From NCBI RefSeq assembly GCF_030009775.1, contig NZ_JASCTH010000007.1, positions 273,188 through 337,187 on the forward strand: 64,000 nucleotides of DNA, given 5' to 3'. This DNA is from Actinoplanes sandaracinus. Lineage in GTDB: Bacteria; Actinomycetota; Actinomycetes; Mycobacteriales; Micromonosporaceae. Both the position numbers and the translations under genes were made by a program. The notes under the pieces are model-generated. The model made no database searches. It worked only from the letters and a program-made list of their open reading frames with translations, and was not told where the DNA came from. Below, one piece after another: positions 56,228 to 64,000 of this stretch; positions within the stretch are counted from its first letter, which is position 1; each line of letters opens with the position of its first letter.

Positions 56228-56472
56228 GATCACTCCCAGTAGCAGGCACGACGAAGACATCGCCGACCAGACTTCCCGGCACACCTGCCACCGAACCTAC
56301 CGGTGATCACTTCCCACCGCAGCGACAATCCTCACTCCGCGATCACACCGGCTCCCGGTTCCGGCGCCGGCTCGGCGAGCCCGGGGCCGGGAAGCGATGT
56401 CTTCCGTGCCGTAGATCCTCGAACCCTGCCCCAGGGGCAAGGCCAAGCCCTCCGGCGAGGGTAAAATCCACT

Positions 56473-57126
56473 GTGGCTTCCTCCCCCGACGCGGCGGGCC
56501 CGGCGGCCGTGCCCCACGGTGGGCTCGGCGGCGAGATCGGCTCCGAACCCACCCTGGTCGTCGTGCGGGGCAACTCCGGAAGCGGAAAGACCACGACCGC
56601 ACGCGAGGTACGCCGCCGTTACGGGCGCGGTTGCGCGCTGATCGAGCAGGACCACCTACGCCGGATCATCCTGCGCGAGCACGGCGGCCTCGGCCCCGAC
56701 GCGGTGGCGCCGTCGTTCATCACGGCCACGACCCGCGCGGCACTGGAGGGCGGCTACCACGTCGTCCTGGAGGGCATCCTCGACACCGGGGAGTACGGCG
56801 GCCCGCTGCGCCGCCTGATCGCCGAGCACACCGGGCCGGCCGCGTGCTTCTACCTGGACGTGTCGTTCGACGAGACGGTCCGCCGGCACCGGCGCCGCGA
56901 GGAGCCGATCGCGGTCACCGCCGACATGATGCGCGGCTGGTACACCAGTCGTGACCTGCTCGGGGTCCCTGGTGAGCGGGTCATCTCGGAGACCACCGGC
57001 TTCGAGGAGGCGGTCACCGAGATCCTGCACGGCAGCGGTCTCGCCGCGGCCGCGGCCCTGACACCGTGCCCGGCCCGCTGCCCGCGCTGCGCCGCGAAGA
57101 GCTCCGGCAGCTCAGCCGTGGTGTGA
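56473..57126 (+). CDS. P-loop kinase-like ATP-binding protein (AAA_33 type)
   Basis: The 217-residue protein has Walker A GNSGSGKTTTA preceded by a VVVRG strand. It also has ALIEQDHLRRIILREHGG, a Walker B-like VLEGILDTGEYGG strand, and CFYLDVSFDETVRRHRRRE with an Arg-rich lid. The Asp/Glu positions correspond to nucleoside or zeta-toxin-like kinases. The substrate is not known. The Cys-rich tail (CPARCPRCAAKS) is a possible metal site. GTG start; no clear ribosome site within ten bases. The neighbourhood contains gene debris. Confidence 0.7.
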   Translation: MASSPDAAGPAAVPHGGLGGEIGSEPTLVVVRGNSGSGKTTTAREVRRRYGRGCALIEQDHLRRIILREHGGLGPDAVAPSFITATTRAALEGGYHVVLEGILDTGEYGGPLRRLIAEHTGPAACFYLDVSFDETVRRHRRREEPIAVTADMMRGWYTSRDLLGVPGERVISETTGFEEAVTEILHGSGLAAAAALTPCPARCPRCAAKSSGSSAVV

Positions 57127-57511
57127 GGCAGCGCCGCGGCGCACAGCGCAGGCGTGCCACCGTCACGGAATCACCCTGATGCGCTGTGTCCCCTTCCCAC
57201 GCGCTCCGTTCGCCAAGGTGACGTCCACGTCGATGGAGTGGGCCCCCCGCGGCGCGACTTCACCGTCAGATCCGCCGGAGCCGGATCCGGCGAGTCAGGG
57301 ACCGGCGGGCTGCTCGATGCGGCGGAGCCGACGCTCGATGTGGCTCTCGATGCGGTGTAGAGGGCGACGCTACCGCCGATGACCGCGGCCCGGCGGCCGG
57401 GGAAGACCGCCGTCGGCAGCCCGTCAACGGATGGCCGGGTGCCGCCACCCACGGCTCTGACTCCGCGGGGAGGGCGGCGTGCGAAGTGGACGGTGCGGCA
57501 GGATGGCGGAC
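57127..57511. other. Gene-poor gap with a possible gene remnant
   Basis: No intact gene is supported in this 385-bp stretch. On the minus strand a fragment ending VDVTLANGARGKGTQRIRVI before a stop (about 57165-57260) looks like the end of an Ig-like exported domain, with an upstream frameshifted segment DSPDPAPADLTVK. It may be the tail of a lost gene. Confidence 0.4.
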
Positions 57512-57952
57512 ATGGCCGTACGCAAAGTGATCATCGCCGGTGGTGGGGTCGCGGGGACCGCGACCGCGCTCGCCCTGCTGACAGCCGGCATCGAGGCGGA
57601 GGTGTACGAGGCGCACGCGTCCGGCGGCGCGGACGCCGGCGCGTTCCTCACCGTGATGCGCAACGGCATGACCGCGCTCGCGGGGATCGGCGCGGCCGAG
57701 GCGGTGGACGCGGTGTCGTTCCCGGCGCGGGCGGTGGGGCTACTCGACCCCTAGGGCCGGCGGCTCGGGCACCGGCCGATCGATGGCCCGGCGCGATCCC
57801 TCACCCGCGCCGCGCTCTACCGGGCATTGCAGGAGCTGGCGACCGCGCGGGGCATCCCGGTGCACCCCGGCAAGCGGATGACCGAAGCGTCGAGCGGTCC
57901 CGGCGGCGTCGAGGAGACGGTCGCCGCGAGCGCTCGCTTGGGCGCCCAGTGA
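57512..57952 (+). pseudogene. Truncated FAD-dependent monooxygenase pseudogene
   Basis: An N-terminal FAD-binding segment of an aromatic-hydroxylase-type monooxygenase is readable: VRKVIIAGGGVAGTATALAL with the GxGxxG loop, then VYEAHASGGADAGAFLTV. An in-frame TAG follows LLDP at 57752. In the same frame after the stop, homology continues (SLTRAALYRALQELATARGI, then PVHPGKRMTEAS) and ends at a TGA at 57950 without the rest of the about 380-residue enzyme. The gene is therefore dead: one nonsense mutation and loss of the 3' two thirds. The adjacent HAD gene is intact. Confidence 0.8.
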
Positions 57953-57960
57953 GGACAGCG

Positions 57961-58464
57961 TCATCGAGCGGCGAGCCATCGGCGGATCGCGGCGAAGTCG
58001 GCATCGGTGAGGCCGACGAGGGGATCCACGCGGTGCAGGAGAGCAGGTCCCTGATGGTGGGTTCGGACCCATCGCTGATCGGCGCCGGTGATCTCGTCGT
58101 CGAGCCAGACGAACGGGCGGCCGCCTGCTTGCCGGGTGAGGAATCTCGTCTTCCAGTGCAGGCCGCGCTCGGGGCTCTCGTCGTCCGGGAAATCGACCAC
58201 GGGCAAGACCGGCAGCCCGAGCCGGGGAGCGACGACTTCGTTCGCGTCGGCCATCCAGGTCGTGGCCCAGACCAGCTGACATCCCAACGCCAGCAATCGG
58301 TGCCCGTCCGCCGGGTCAAGCCGATCCACCAGCGGATTGCCCGGAGCCTCTGCCGTCCTCGGGGTGACACTCGCGAGCGGGTGCCCGGCCGGCCGGGCAC
58401 GGAGCGGAATCAACGGTCCGTCGACGTCCAGGAAGAGCAGCGGCCGGTCGTCTCTGGTAATCAT
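57961..58464 (-). CDS. HAD-like hydrolase
   Basis: The 167-residue protein begins with the haloacid dehalogenase motif I LLFLDVDGPLIPLRA, followed by a short insertion. LVWATTWMADANEVV (motif II-like Thr) and PFVWLDDEITGADQRW (motif IV acidic pair) follow. It resembles the small HAD-like secondary hydrolases of actinobacteria. It would be a phosphatase or similar; the substrate is unknown. ATG 58464 has no clear ribosome site. The downstream end lies eight bases from the end of the convergent FAD pseudogene, and the NTF2 gene diverges upstream. Confidence 0.75.
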   Translation of the reverse strand: MITRDDRPLLFLDVDGPLIPLRARPAGHPLASVTPRTAEAPGNPLVDRLDPADGHRLLALGCQLVWATTWMADANEVVAPRLGLPVLPVVDFPDDESPERGLHWKTRFLTRQAGGRPFVWLDDEITGADQRWVRTHHQGPALLHRVDPLVGLTDADFAAIRRWLAAR

Positions 58465-58500
58465 CGGGGGAGAAACTATCGCAGAGGTGGAGGGGTGCCC

Positions 58501-58959
58501 ATGACCGCCGAGGCCGAGGACCGCGATGCCGTGCGCGCCGCGCTCGATGCGCTGACCCGCCGGTTCTTCGCGGCGGTGTCGTTCGAGTCCGGGCAGCGTC
58601 CGGCATATCCCGTGCTTCACGAGCTGTTCGTCGAGGGCGGCCGACTCATTAGGAACAGCGGCGACCAACCCGAGATCGCGACGGTGGAGCAGTTCGTCGA
58701 GCCGAGACAGCGGTCGGTCGACTCGGGAGAGCTGAGCGCGTTCGAGGAGGCGGAGACCGCGGAGATCACGGAGATCTTCGGCAACGTGGCGCACCGCTTC
58801 AGCACCTACACGAAGTCCGGCGTGCTCGGCGGTGACCCGTTCACGGGCCGCGGCATGATCTCGACGCAGTTCATCCGGACTCCGCACGGCTGGAAGATCA
58901 GCTCCATGGCGTGGGACGACGAGCGGCCCGGACTCACCATTCCCGACCGCTACCGCTAG
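58501..58959 (+). CDS. NTF2-like/SnoaL-like domain protein
   Basis: The 152-residue protein is a small cone-shaped alpha+beta barrel. Marks are an N-terminal helix DRDAVRAALDALTRRFFAAV, a strand YPVLHELFVEGGRLIRN, ETAEITEIFGNVAHRFSTYT, and a C-terminal TQFIRTPHGWKISSMAWDDE. This is typical of nuclear-transport-factor-2-like DUF4440 proteins, which act as isomerases, cyclases or binding proteins. The catalytic residues are not defined. The ATG follows GGAGGGG. The gene is single and diverges from the HAD gene by 36 bp. Confidence 0.75.
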   Translation: MTAEAEDRDAVRAALDALTRRFFAAVSFESGQRPAYPVLHELFVEGGRLIRNSGDQPEIATVEQFVEPRQRSVDSGELSAFEEAETAEITEIFGNVAHRFSTYTKSGVLGGDPFTGRGMISTQFIRTPHGWKISSMAWDDERPGLTIPDRYR

Positions 58960-59196
58960 CCCAGTGGCCTCGGCATCCGCCAGGCAAGCGAGCGCATGTT
59001 CCACGGCGGCCCGGATCCCATCGCCCGTGCCGCATCCCGGCCCAATCCCGGACACATCCGGCCCTGACGGCGCTCGGGGTCGCCCATCCGGTCGGCGAAA
59101 GCAGCCGTTGCGCGGATCCCCGGTAGTCGCTTCGCGACCAGAATGAGTCGGCGCGGCGGAGGCAGACATCCGCCCCCTGATGGTGGAGTGCCTCGA

Positions 59197-60888
59197 ATGA
59201 GCGGCTGGCAGCTGTCCGGCTACACGCCTGTTCGTCCGCTCGGCGCCGGCGCGTCGGGCAGCGTCGTGCTCGCCACCCACGACGAGACCGGCACCCCGGT
59301 CGCGATCAAGTATCTGGTGCGCGTCCTCGGGGACGAGGCGTCGTTCCGGGCCGCCTTCCGGAAAGAGGCGCAGCTCCTCGGGGTGATCAACGACCCACAC
59401 GTCTCCCGGCTGTACGAATACATCGAGTCCGCTGACGGCGCGGCGATCGTGATGGAGCTGGTCAACGGGGCGTCGCTGCGCCAGATGCTGCGCGAGCACG
59501 GCCCCACCACCCCCGAGGCGGCGCTGGTGGTGCTGAAGGGCTCCCTCGCCGGGCTGGGCGCGGCGCACGCCCACGGCGTCGTGCACCGCGATTACAAGCC
59601 GGAGAACGTGCTGGTGACGGGGGCAGGGCTGAGCAAGCTCGCTGACTTCGGCATCGCCGCGCCAGTCGGCCAGGGCGCCGACACCGTGGTCTCCGGCACG
59701 CCCCGCTACATGGCTCCCGAGCAGTGGACGGGCGCCCTCGCGACGCCCGCCTGCGATATCTACGCCGCCACCGCCACCTTCTTCGAGTGCCTCACCGGCA
59801 ACCCGCCGTACGACGGGCCGAACCTGTTCGCCCTGCACGAGCAGCACGCCAACGCGCCCATCCCGACGGATCCGGCCCCGGCGCCGGTGCACGACCTGCT
59901 CCGGCACGGCATGGCCAAACAACCCGCCGACCGGCCTCAGCACGCCCTGGCGTTCCTCGACATGCTGGAGCGGGTGGCCGGCGCCGCGTACGGCCCGGAT
60001 TGGGAGGACCGCGGGCTGCGCGAGCTGGCCCGCCGGGCCGCGCTGCTCGCCGCGCTGTGGCCGTTTCCCGACGGCGCCGCGGGCGCCACCAGCGTCGCCG
60101 CAACGACGCTCGGGGAAGCCACACCCGGGCGTCCCGGAGTCCTCCGCCGTGGCCGCAAGTTGACCGTGCTGGCCAGCGGCGCCCTCGTCGCGGCGCTGCT
60201 CGCCGGCGGGGTGGGATACCGCTACGCCGCCGCCGCCGACGAATACCCGGTCGTCGCGGGAGGCCCGGCGAGCCCGGGCGCCGCCGATCCGGCGGTGGCC
60301 GGACCGTCCAGCGTGATCGCCCCGGCGGCCTCGGCGACGCCGTCGGCCTCATCGACCTCGCCGACCCCGGCCGGCTCGGTGACGCGGACCGCGACGACCA
60401 GTCCGACGCTGCCGGTGGACCCGGGCGCCACGCCCGGCCCGTCCTCCTCCGCCTCGGCCACCGGCGTGCCGTCGCCCAGCGCCACCACGCCCACGCCGAC
60501 CCCGTCGGCCAGCACTTCGCCCTCGGCCCGGCCCGATGCCACCGCTCCCGCGGTCGGCGCCGTCCGCGCCGGCCCGTCGGCTCTGGAGGCCGAGACCTGC
60601 CGGTACGGCGCTCGCACGAGCACCATCACGGCCACCGTCACCGACGACCAGAGTGGCCCGGCCGCTCTGAAGGTCAGCTTCCGCTACACCCTGGGCGGCG
60701 CCACCTCGACCGGCGCGATGAAATCGGCCGGCAGGGGCGTCTTTCAGGGAACGCTCGGCCCGCTGCCGATGCCGAAGTCGGCCACCCGCGTTCCGGTCTC
60801 CGTCGTCGCCGTCGATGCGGCCGGAAACTCGGCCCGGTCGGCGTCACCGGCGTACGTGACCCTCTCCAACACCTGCACCCCCGGTTAG
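59197..60888 (+). CDS. Membrane Ser/Thr protein kinase with extracellular Ig-like domain
   Basis: The 563-residue kinase has a Gly-rich loop LGAGASGSVV, the ATP lysine K38 (VAIKYL), E57, the catalytic loop H130-RDYKPEN (D132, Lys at 134), DFG at 150-152 and APE in YMAPEQW. The kinase core ends near residue 260. One membrane helix at about 322-342 follows, then a Ser/Thr/Pro-rich linker and an extracellular beta-rich domain (TSTITATVTDDQSGPAALKV, then SFRYTLGGATSTG). There are no PASTA repeats. ATG 59197 follows GGTGGAG. The next gene encodes a membrane protein with a Thr-rich cytoplasmic repeat region, a possible substrate. Confidence 0.9.
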   Translation: MSGWQLSGYTPVRPLGAGASGSVVLATHDETGTPVAIKYLVRVLGDEASFRAAFRKEAQLLGVINDPHVSRLYEYIESADGAAIVMELVNGASLRQMLREHGPTTPEAALVVLKGSLAGLGAAHAHGVVHRDYKPENVLVTGAGLSKLADFGIAAPVGQGADTVVSGTPRYMAPEQWTGALATPACDIYAATATFFECLTGNPPYDGPNLFALHEQHANAPIPTDPAPAPVHDLLRHGMAKQPADRPQHALAFLDMLERVAGAAYGPDWEDRGLRELARRAALLAALWPFPDGAAGATSVAATTLGEATPGRPGVLRRGRKLTVLASGALVAALLAGGVGYRYAAAADEYPVVAGGPASPGAADPAVAGPSSVIAPAASATPSASSTSPTPAGSVTRTATTSPTLPVDPGATPGPSSSASATGVPSPSATTPTPTPSASTSPSARPDATAPAVGAVRAGPSALEAETCRYGARTSTITATVTDDQSGPAALKVSFRYTLGGATSTGAMKSAGRGVFQGTLGPLPMPKSATRVPVSVVAVDAAGNSARSASPAYVTLSNTCTPG

Positions 60889-60941
60889 GAGCACGCCGTG
60901 CTTGCCGCACAGAGGCACGTGTCCACGCGGGGACGGCGGGC

Positions 60942-61808
60942 GTGACCCGGCCGGAGGAACCCCTCGGCGACCGGGCGATGCCGCCGCCCGCCGATCCGTG
61001 GGCGACCATCGACCGCCCCGTCCCCACCGTGTACCTCGGCGATCCGGACACGACCGTCGACGTCGGCTCGTCCGACCGGACCGCGCAGCTGCCCGGGCCG
61101 AACCCGGCCGCGCACGTGACCCCTACTGCTCCGACCGTGCGCATCCCGCCACCTGCGCCGACCGCGCAGGGCGCCTCGACCGCCGCGACCGTGCACGGCT
61201 TCCCCACTGCTCCGACCGTGCAGGGGTCTCCCACTGCTCCGACCGTGCACCGCTCCCCGACTGCTCCGACCGTCCACCTGGGCTCGTCAGCGCCGACCGT
61301 GCGCGCCGAGCACGAGTTGCGTTTCGGGCCCGGCGTGCCGCCGGCTCCGGTAGCCACCCCCGGCTGGCCGGCCACCCCCACGGCCGGGCGGCGTCGCCCG
61401 CTGTGGCGCCGGCTGGTGTCGCTGCTGTCCAGCCTGCTGACCCTCGCGCTCGTCGTGGTGGTCGGGTTCTACGTGTGGCAACGACTCCGGCCTCTCGTGG
61501 TGGAGAGCGCCACGGTGACCGTCCCGCGGCCCGCCGGAAACCGCTGCGATGTCACCGTCGACGTGGTCGCCACCGTGAGCACCAACGGCAGGAGCGGCGT
61601 GATCCGCTACCAGTGGTTCCGTTCGAACGCGTCACCGGGCGTCGTGCTCACCGAACAGGTCGGCAGCGGCCAGCGCACCGCCACCCTCACCCTCCAATGG
61701 ACGTTCAGCGGTGTCGGCACGACCACCGAGACCGCCACCGTCAACATCATCGAACCCTCGCCGCTCCAGGCCGGCACACCGGTCGCCTACCGCTGCCGGC
61801 GCGGCTGA
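60942..61808 (+). CDS. Membrane protein with TAPTV repeats and extracellular domain
   Basis: The 288-residue protein has a cytoplasmic N-terminal half with repeats (SPTAPTVHR, FPTAPTVQG, SSAPTVRA) at about residues 61-120, rich in Thr and Pro. A membrane helix follows at about 158-180 (VSLLSSLLTLALVVVVGFYV), then an extracellular Ig-like domain (CDVTVDVVATVSTNGRSGVI, then YQWFRSN). It starts at GTG with GGACGGCGGG upstream. It is 53 bp downstream of the kinase and shares its extracellular beta-domain style. The repeated Thr could be phosphorylated; this is inference. No other family was recognised. Confidence 0.7.
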   Translation: MTRPEEPLGDRAMPPPADPWATIDRPVPTVYLGDPDTTVDVGSSDRTAQLPGPNPAAHVTPTAPTVRIPPPAPTAQGASTAATVHGFPTAPTVQGSPTAPTVHRSPTAPTVHLGSSAPTVRAEHELRFGPGVPPAPVATPGWPATPTAGRRRPLWRRLVSLLSSLLTLALVVVVGFYVWQRLRPLVVESATVTVPRPAGNRCDVTVDVVATVSTNGRSGVIRYQWFRSNASPGVVLTEQVGSGQRTATLTLQWTFSGVGTTTETATVNIIEPSPLQAGTPVAYRCRRG

Positions 61809-61814
61809 CGGTGC

Positions 61815-62720
61815 TCAACCTTTGACGAAATCGACTCGCATGGCGTCGGCGTCACGCAGCACCATGACCACACCCTCGGCGCGCGTCCACCTGTCCGAGA
61901 CCAGGAAGTACTTGCCGCCGCGCCGGTCCATCAGCCGCAGACCGGAGTATCGGTACCGGAACTCTTCCTTGTCCTTGCCGAGGATGTCGGTGCGCACGCC
62001 CGGCGCCGTGAGGCGCAGCGGGGCTGAGCTGTAGACGACCACCCGCACCTGCTTCTCGATCGTCGTGGAGAACTCGTGCGCCAGATCCTCACCGAGGACG
62101 TGGGCGTAATTGGACGCCGACCAGAACAGGCACGCGGCAGCGGACAGACCGACGAAACCGCGCAAGAGCGCGAATCCCGGCATCGTCGCCCCACCGAGCC
62201 GCTGTCGCAGGTCTATGCGGTACATGACCAGGAACAGGGCGGCCGCGATGCCGAGTGGGAACAGGATGTATGCCTGGCTGTCCCACCACTGGGCGGCGAG
62301 GTAGACCGTCAGCAGCGGCGCCGGCCACACCCCGGCCAGGATGCGACTGATCATCCGCCGGGCGGTGGGCGACCCCTCCGACCAGCGCAGAAGGGCGTCA
62401 TCCACCCCGATCCACAGCAGGCCGCTGACGCCGATCAGCGCCAGAAGGTTGAACACCGGGCCGACGCTGCGAAGCACGTACTCCTGGGTCGTCATGCTGA
62501 GGACGCTCTCCACGATGCCCAGGGCTCGGGCCTGCGTCTCGCTGCGACGCCAGCCGAAATAGACCAGCAATGCCGTCAGCGCACCGATATTGGCCAGTGC
62601 CAGCAGGCTGAGCCGCCCCACCACGCCTTCGCTGTTCGCCGGCGTCACCGGCGGTCCGGGCGGCTGCCGGCGAGGAGGAAGGACCGTCTCGCGCTGGAGC
62701 CGCCGTCGGACAGCGCTCAT
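61815..62720 (-). CDS. Membrane protein of unknown function
   Basis: The 301-residue protein has an Arg/Pro-rich N-terminus. Hydrophobic segments lie at about residues 36-56 (LSLLALANIGALTALLVYFG), 85-106 (VFNLLALIGVSGLLWIGVDD), 127-140, 148-166 (ILFPLGIAAALFLVMYRIDL) and 182-201. A C-terminal soluble domain follows, rich in strands (EKQVRVVVYSSAPLRLTAP, then YRYSGLRLMDRRGGKYFLVS). No family is recognised. The ATG overlaps the stop of the upstream lipoprotein gene by 4 bp, so they are co-transcribed. The convergent neighbour is the repeat membrane protein. Confidence 0.7.
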   Translation of the reverse strand: MSAVRRRLQRETVLPPRRQPPGPPVTPANSEGVVGRLSLLALANIGALTALLVYFGWRRSETQARALGIVESVLSMTTQEYVLRSVGPVFNLLALIGVSGLLWIGVDDALLRWSEGSPTARRMISRILAGVWPAPLLTVYLAAQWWDSQAYILFPLGIAAALFLVMYRIDLRQRLGGATMPGFALLRGFVGLSAAACLFWSASNYAHVLGEDLAHEFSTTIEKQVRVVVYSSAPLRLTAPGVRTDILGKDKEEFRYRYSGLRLMDRRGGKYFLVSDRWTRAEGVVMVLRDADAMRVDFVKG

Positions 62721-63472
62721 GGCGTCGGCGCGCCTTCCGGCTTATCCGGCAGGCTGTCCGCCGGGGCGCTCGATCCGTCGTTCTCCGAGGTCGACGGTGT
62801 GGTCTCGGTCAGTTCCGGTTCCGTGATCTGCGGTTCTTCCGATTCATCCGGATTCCCAGTCCCGGCGGGATTCAGCGGGTTCTTCTGCGGGTCGCCCCAT
62901 GCCGGTGCGGTACCACCGGGGCAGGAGAAGTCCCGTCGCGGCCGCTGGTGAACGACGCTGGCGGCGGTCTTGTAGACATCGCAGGCGTACGGGTCACCGG
63001 CCAGACCTGCCCACTCTCCCGAGTGCCGGTCGGCGCGCCGGAACATCTTCCTTCCAGCCGCCACGTCGCCACGGCAGAAGTAGATGGCGGCCTGGAACAG
63101 CAACACGTCCCGGGGACTGCTCAACAAGCTCCATCCCTCCGCGCCGCCCGCTGGCTGGTTCAGCCATCGCTGCGCGCCGCCGCAGTCGGCCTCGTACAGA
63201 CGCGAGTACAGAGGAGCCGCTTGGTTCACCCCGCCGTCGCCCTTGGGCAGCGAGTCTTTCCAGGAGTACTTCTTGCGGCCCGAGCCGTACGCTTCCGCGC
63301 CGGCCGTCGCGCTCTCCAGGGGAACGGCAGCCGTCGCACTCCCCGGAGGCGACGCCGGGGGCTCGTCCCGCGTGTCGCGGGCGGCAGGGTTGTTGCAGGC
63401 GGCCAGCATCACGCAGGACAGCAGTGTCAGTCCCGCGGGTACCGCCTGATTCGATGCGACTCGTCGCCTCAA
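62717..63472 (-). CDS. Putative lipoprotein of unknown function
   Basis: The 251-residue protein has a signal ending in the lipobox LAAC (Cys26), so lipid anchoring is expected. A Pro/Ala linker and a helical mature domain with paired cysteines follow (EADCGGAQRWL, AIYFCRGDVAAG, DPYACDVYKTA, and FSCPGGTAP). A Pro/Glu/Ser-rich C-terminal tail (ITEPELTETTPSTSEN) resembles a wall-spanning linker. No enzyme motif is recognised. It is the first gene of a two-gene unit with the following membrane protein. A TTG start is used at 63472; a later start would cut the signal. Confidence 0.7.
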   Translation of the reverse strand: MRRRVASNQAVPAGLTLLSCVMLAACNNPAARDTRDEPPASPPGSATAAVPLESATAGAEAYGSGRKKYSWKDSLPKGDGGVNQAAPLYSRLYEADCGGAQRWLNQPAGGAEGWSLLSSPRDVLLFQAAIYFCRGDVAAGRKMFRRADRHSGEWAGLAGDPYACDVYKTAASVVHQRPRRDFSCPGGTAPAWGDPQKNPLNPAGTGNPDESEEPQITEPELTETTPSTSENDGSSAPADSLPDKPEGAPTP

Positions 63473-63835
63473 CGCCTGAGCTCCGCCCTGCGTCCGCTAC
63501 CGGATACACCTCGGGTGTCCGATCCAGCAGCCGCCATCGGCCTCGTCGGGCGCACTCATCTCGACAAACCCGGTCACACCCTGAATCGCCGTGCCATCGC
63601 CTAGCGTAGGCAGGTGTCGGGGGCCTCGTCGTCGTCTTGGCTCAACCGCTCACGCGCCACGCGGCCGGCGGTTCACCGCCCGCGTTCACACGCCTCCTGT
63701 GCCGGACCGCCCGCCAGGCGGCCGGACGCCGCGCGGCCGGACGCGTCGCCGGCCGGAAGCCCTGTGAAATCCCTGATCTCGGTGACGCGGCGCCGGATGT
63801 CGGCTGTTCTGGGCCGAGTGTCGTATCGTCGGACG
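63473..63835. other. 363-bp intergenic region without recognised gene
   Basis: It lies between the divergent lipoprotein gene and the partial gene at the right edge. Short frames exist on both strands but show no coding bias or family signal. It would hold the two divergent promoters; no clear -35/-10 or operator was identified. Confidence 0.5.
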
Positions 63836-64000
63836 GTGCCCGATTCTGTAGCGAGCCGCGGTACCGCGGCTGCCACCCGTGCCGCCGCCGGCCCGCCGCG
63901 CAAGAGCGCCGGCGGTCAGCCGTTCAAGACGAAGGCCGAGAAGCGGGCCGAGGCCAAGGCCGCCAAAGCGCGCGCCCGGGCGATGCGCCGACGCCGCCGG
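63836..64000 (+). CDS. Partial gene at right edge, function unknown
   Basis: A GTG at 63836 opens a frame of 55 codons that runs off the window: VPDSVASRGTAAATRAAAGP, then PRKSAGGQPFKTKAEKRAEA, then KAAKARARAMRRRRR. The very basic N-terminus could be the cytoplasmic tail of a membrane protein or a nucleic-acid-binding segment. Nothing else can be said from the visible part. No strong ribosome site precedes it. Confidence 0.4.
   Translation, partial: MPDSVASRGTAAATRAAAGPPRKSAGGQPFKTKAEKRAEAKAAKARARAMRRRRR

Overview
The window is chromosomal DNA from a very high-GC, filamentous-type actinobacterium. Every reading frame shows strong GC bias at the third codon position, and GTG/TTG starts, lipobox lipoproteins, Ser/Thr kinases and ECF sigma factors are common. 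Low-complexity Pro/Ala/Thr-rich secreted proteins, a SigB/SigF-type stress sigma factor and a membrane-bound chemoreceptor fit Micromonosporaceae, for example an Actinoplanes-like organism with motile spores. That genus guess is an inference, not a measurement. No rRNA, tRNA, CRISPR array, transposase or integrase was recognised, so this reads as core-to-accessory chromosome rather than an island.

Layout. 1-4.9 kb: 5' end of a TylF-type methyltransferase, a DUF4232 protein, then a DUF6230/DUF6114 pair, a TetR regulator and two divergent secreted proteins. 4.9-12.5 kb: an M1 aminopeptidase followed by two duplicated family-5 solute-binding proteins, an amidase and a deaminase; this looks like scavenging of peptides and nitrogen compounds. 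12.7-21.5 kb: small secreted proteins, an atypical NarL-type regulator lacking its phospho-acceptor, an endonuclease/exonuclease/phosphatase-fold hydrolase, a lipoprotein, a putative glycosidase, a PQQ-like propeller, an MFS transporter and a lysozyme-like secreted protein. 21.5-26 kb: a complete sugar ABC operon resembling the mycobacterial trehalose importer LpqY-SugABC, with a LacI-type operator-like inverted repeat in its leader. 26-28.9 kb: a GT2/GT-C glycosyltransferase pair and a VOC protein. 28.9-29.1 kb: a suspicious run of G and C homopolymers.

29-36 kb is an envelope region: a repeat-rich secreted protein, a class A PBP, an M15 peptidase with a coiled coil, then an ECF sigma factor, a RskA-like anti-sigma and a fasciclin (FAS1) protein. 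That last trio has the same parts as the SigK-RskA-MPT70/83 regulon of mycobacteria. 36-38 kb: a DUF2071/epimerase pair behind two near-identical palindromic operators. 38-51.3 kb carries signalling genes: a chemoreceptor, a single-domain response regulator, a STAS protein, a giant soluble poly-HAMP hybrid kinase of Nik1 type, a SigB/F-family sigma factor, an amino-acid ABC transporter, a serine-hydrolase pseudogene and an RsbW-like ATPase. 51.3-57 kb: a GT2 enzyme, a divergent TetR/DUF2867-SRPBCC pair with palindromic operators, an HIBYL-CoA hydrolase, NhaA with a calcium-loop tail and a P-loop kinase. 57-58 kb holds gene debris. 59-63.5 kb is a Ser/Thr kinase, a membrane protein whose cytoplasmic part carries TAPTV repeats, and a membrane-protein/lipoprotein pair.

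Gene starts were set from visible ribosome-binding sites, overlaps and signal peptides. Where the choice is uncertain, the entry says so. All functions come from recognising motifs by eye; no database search was run.
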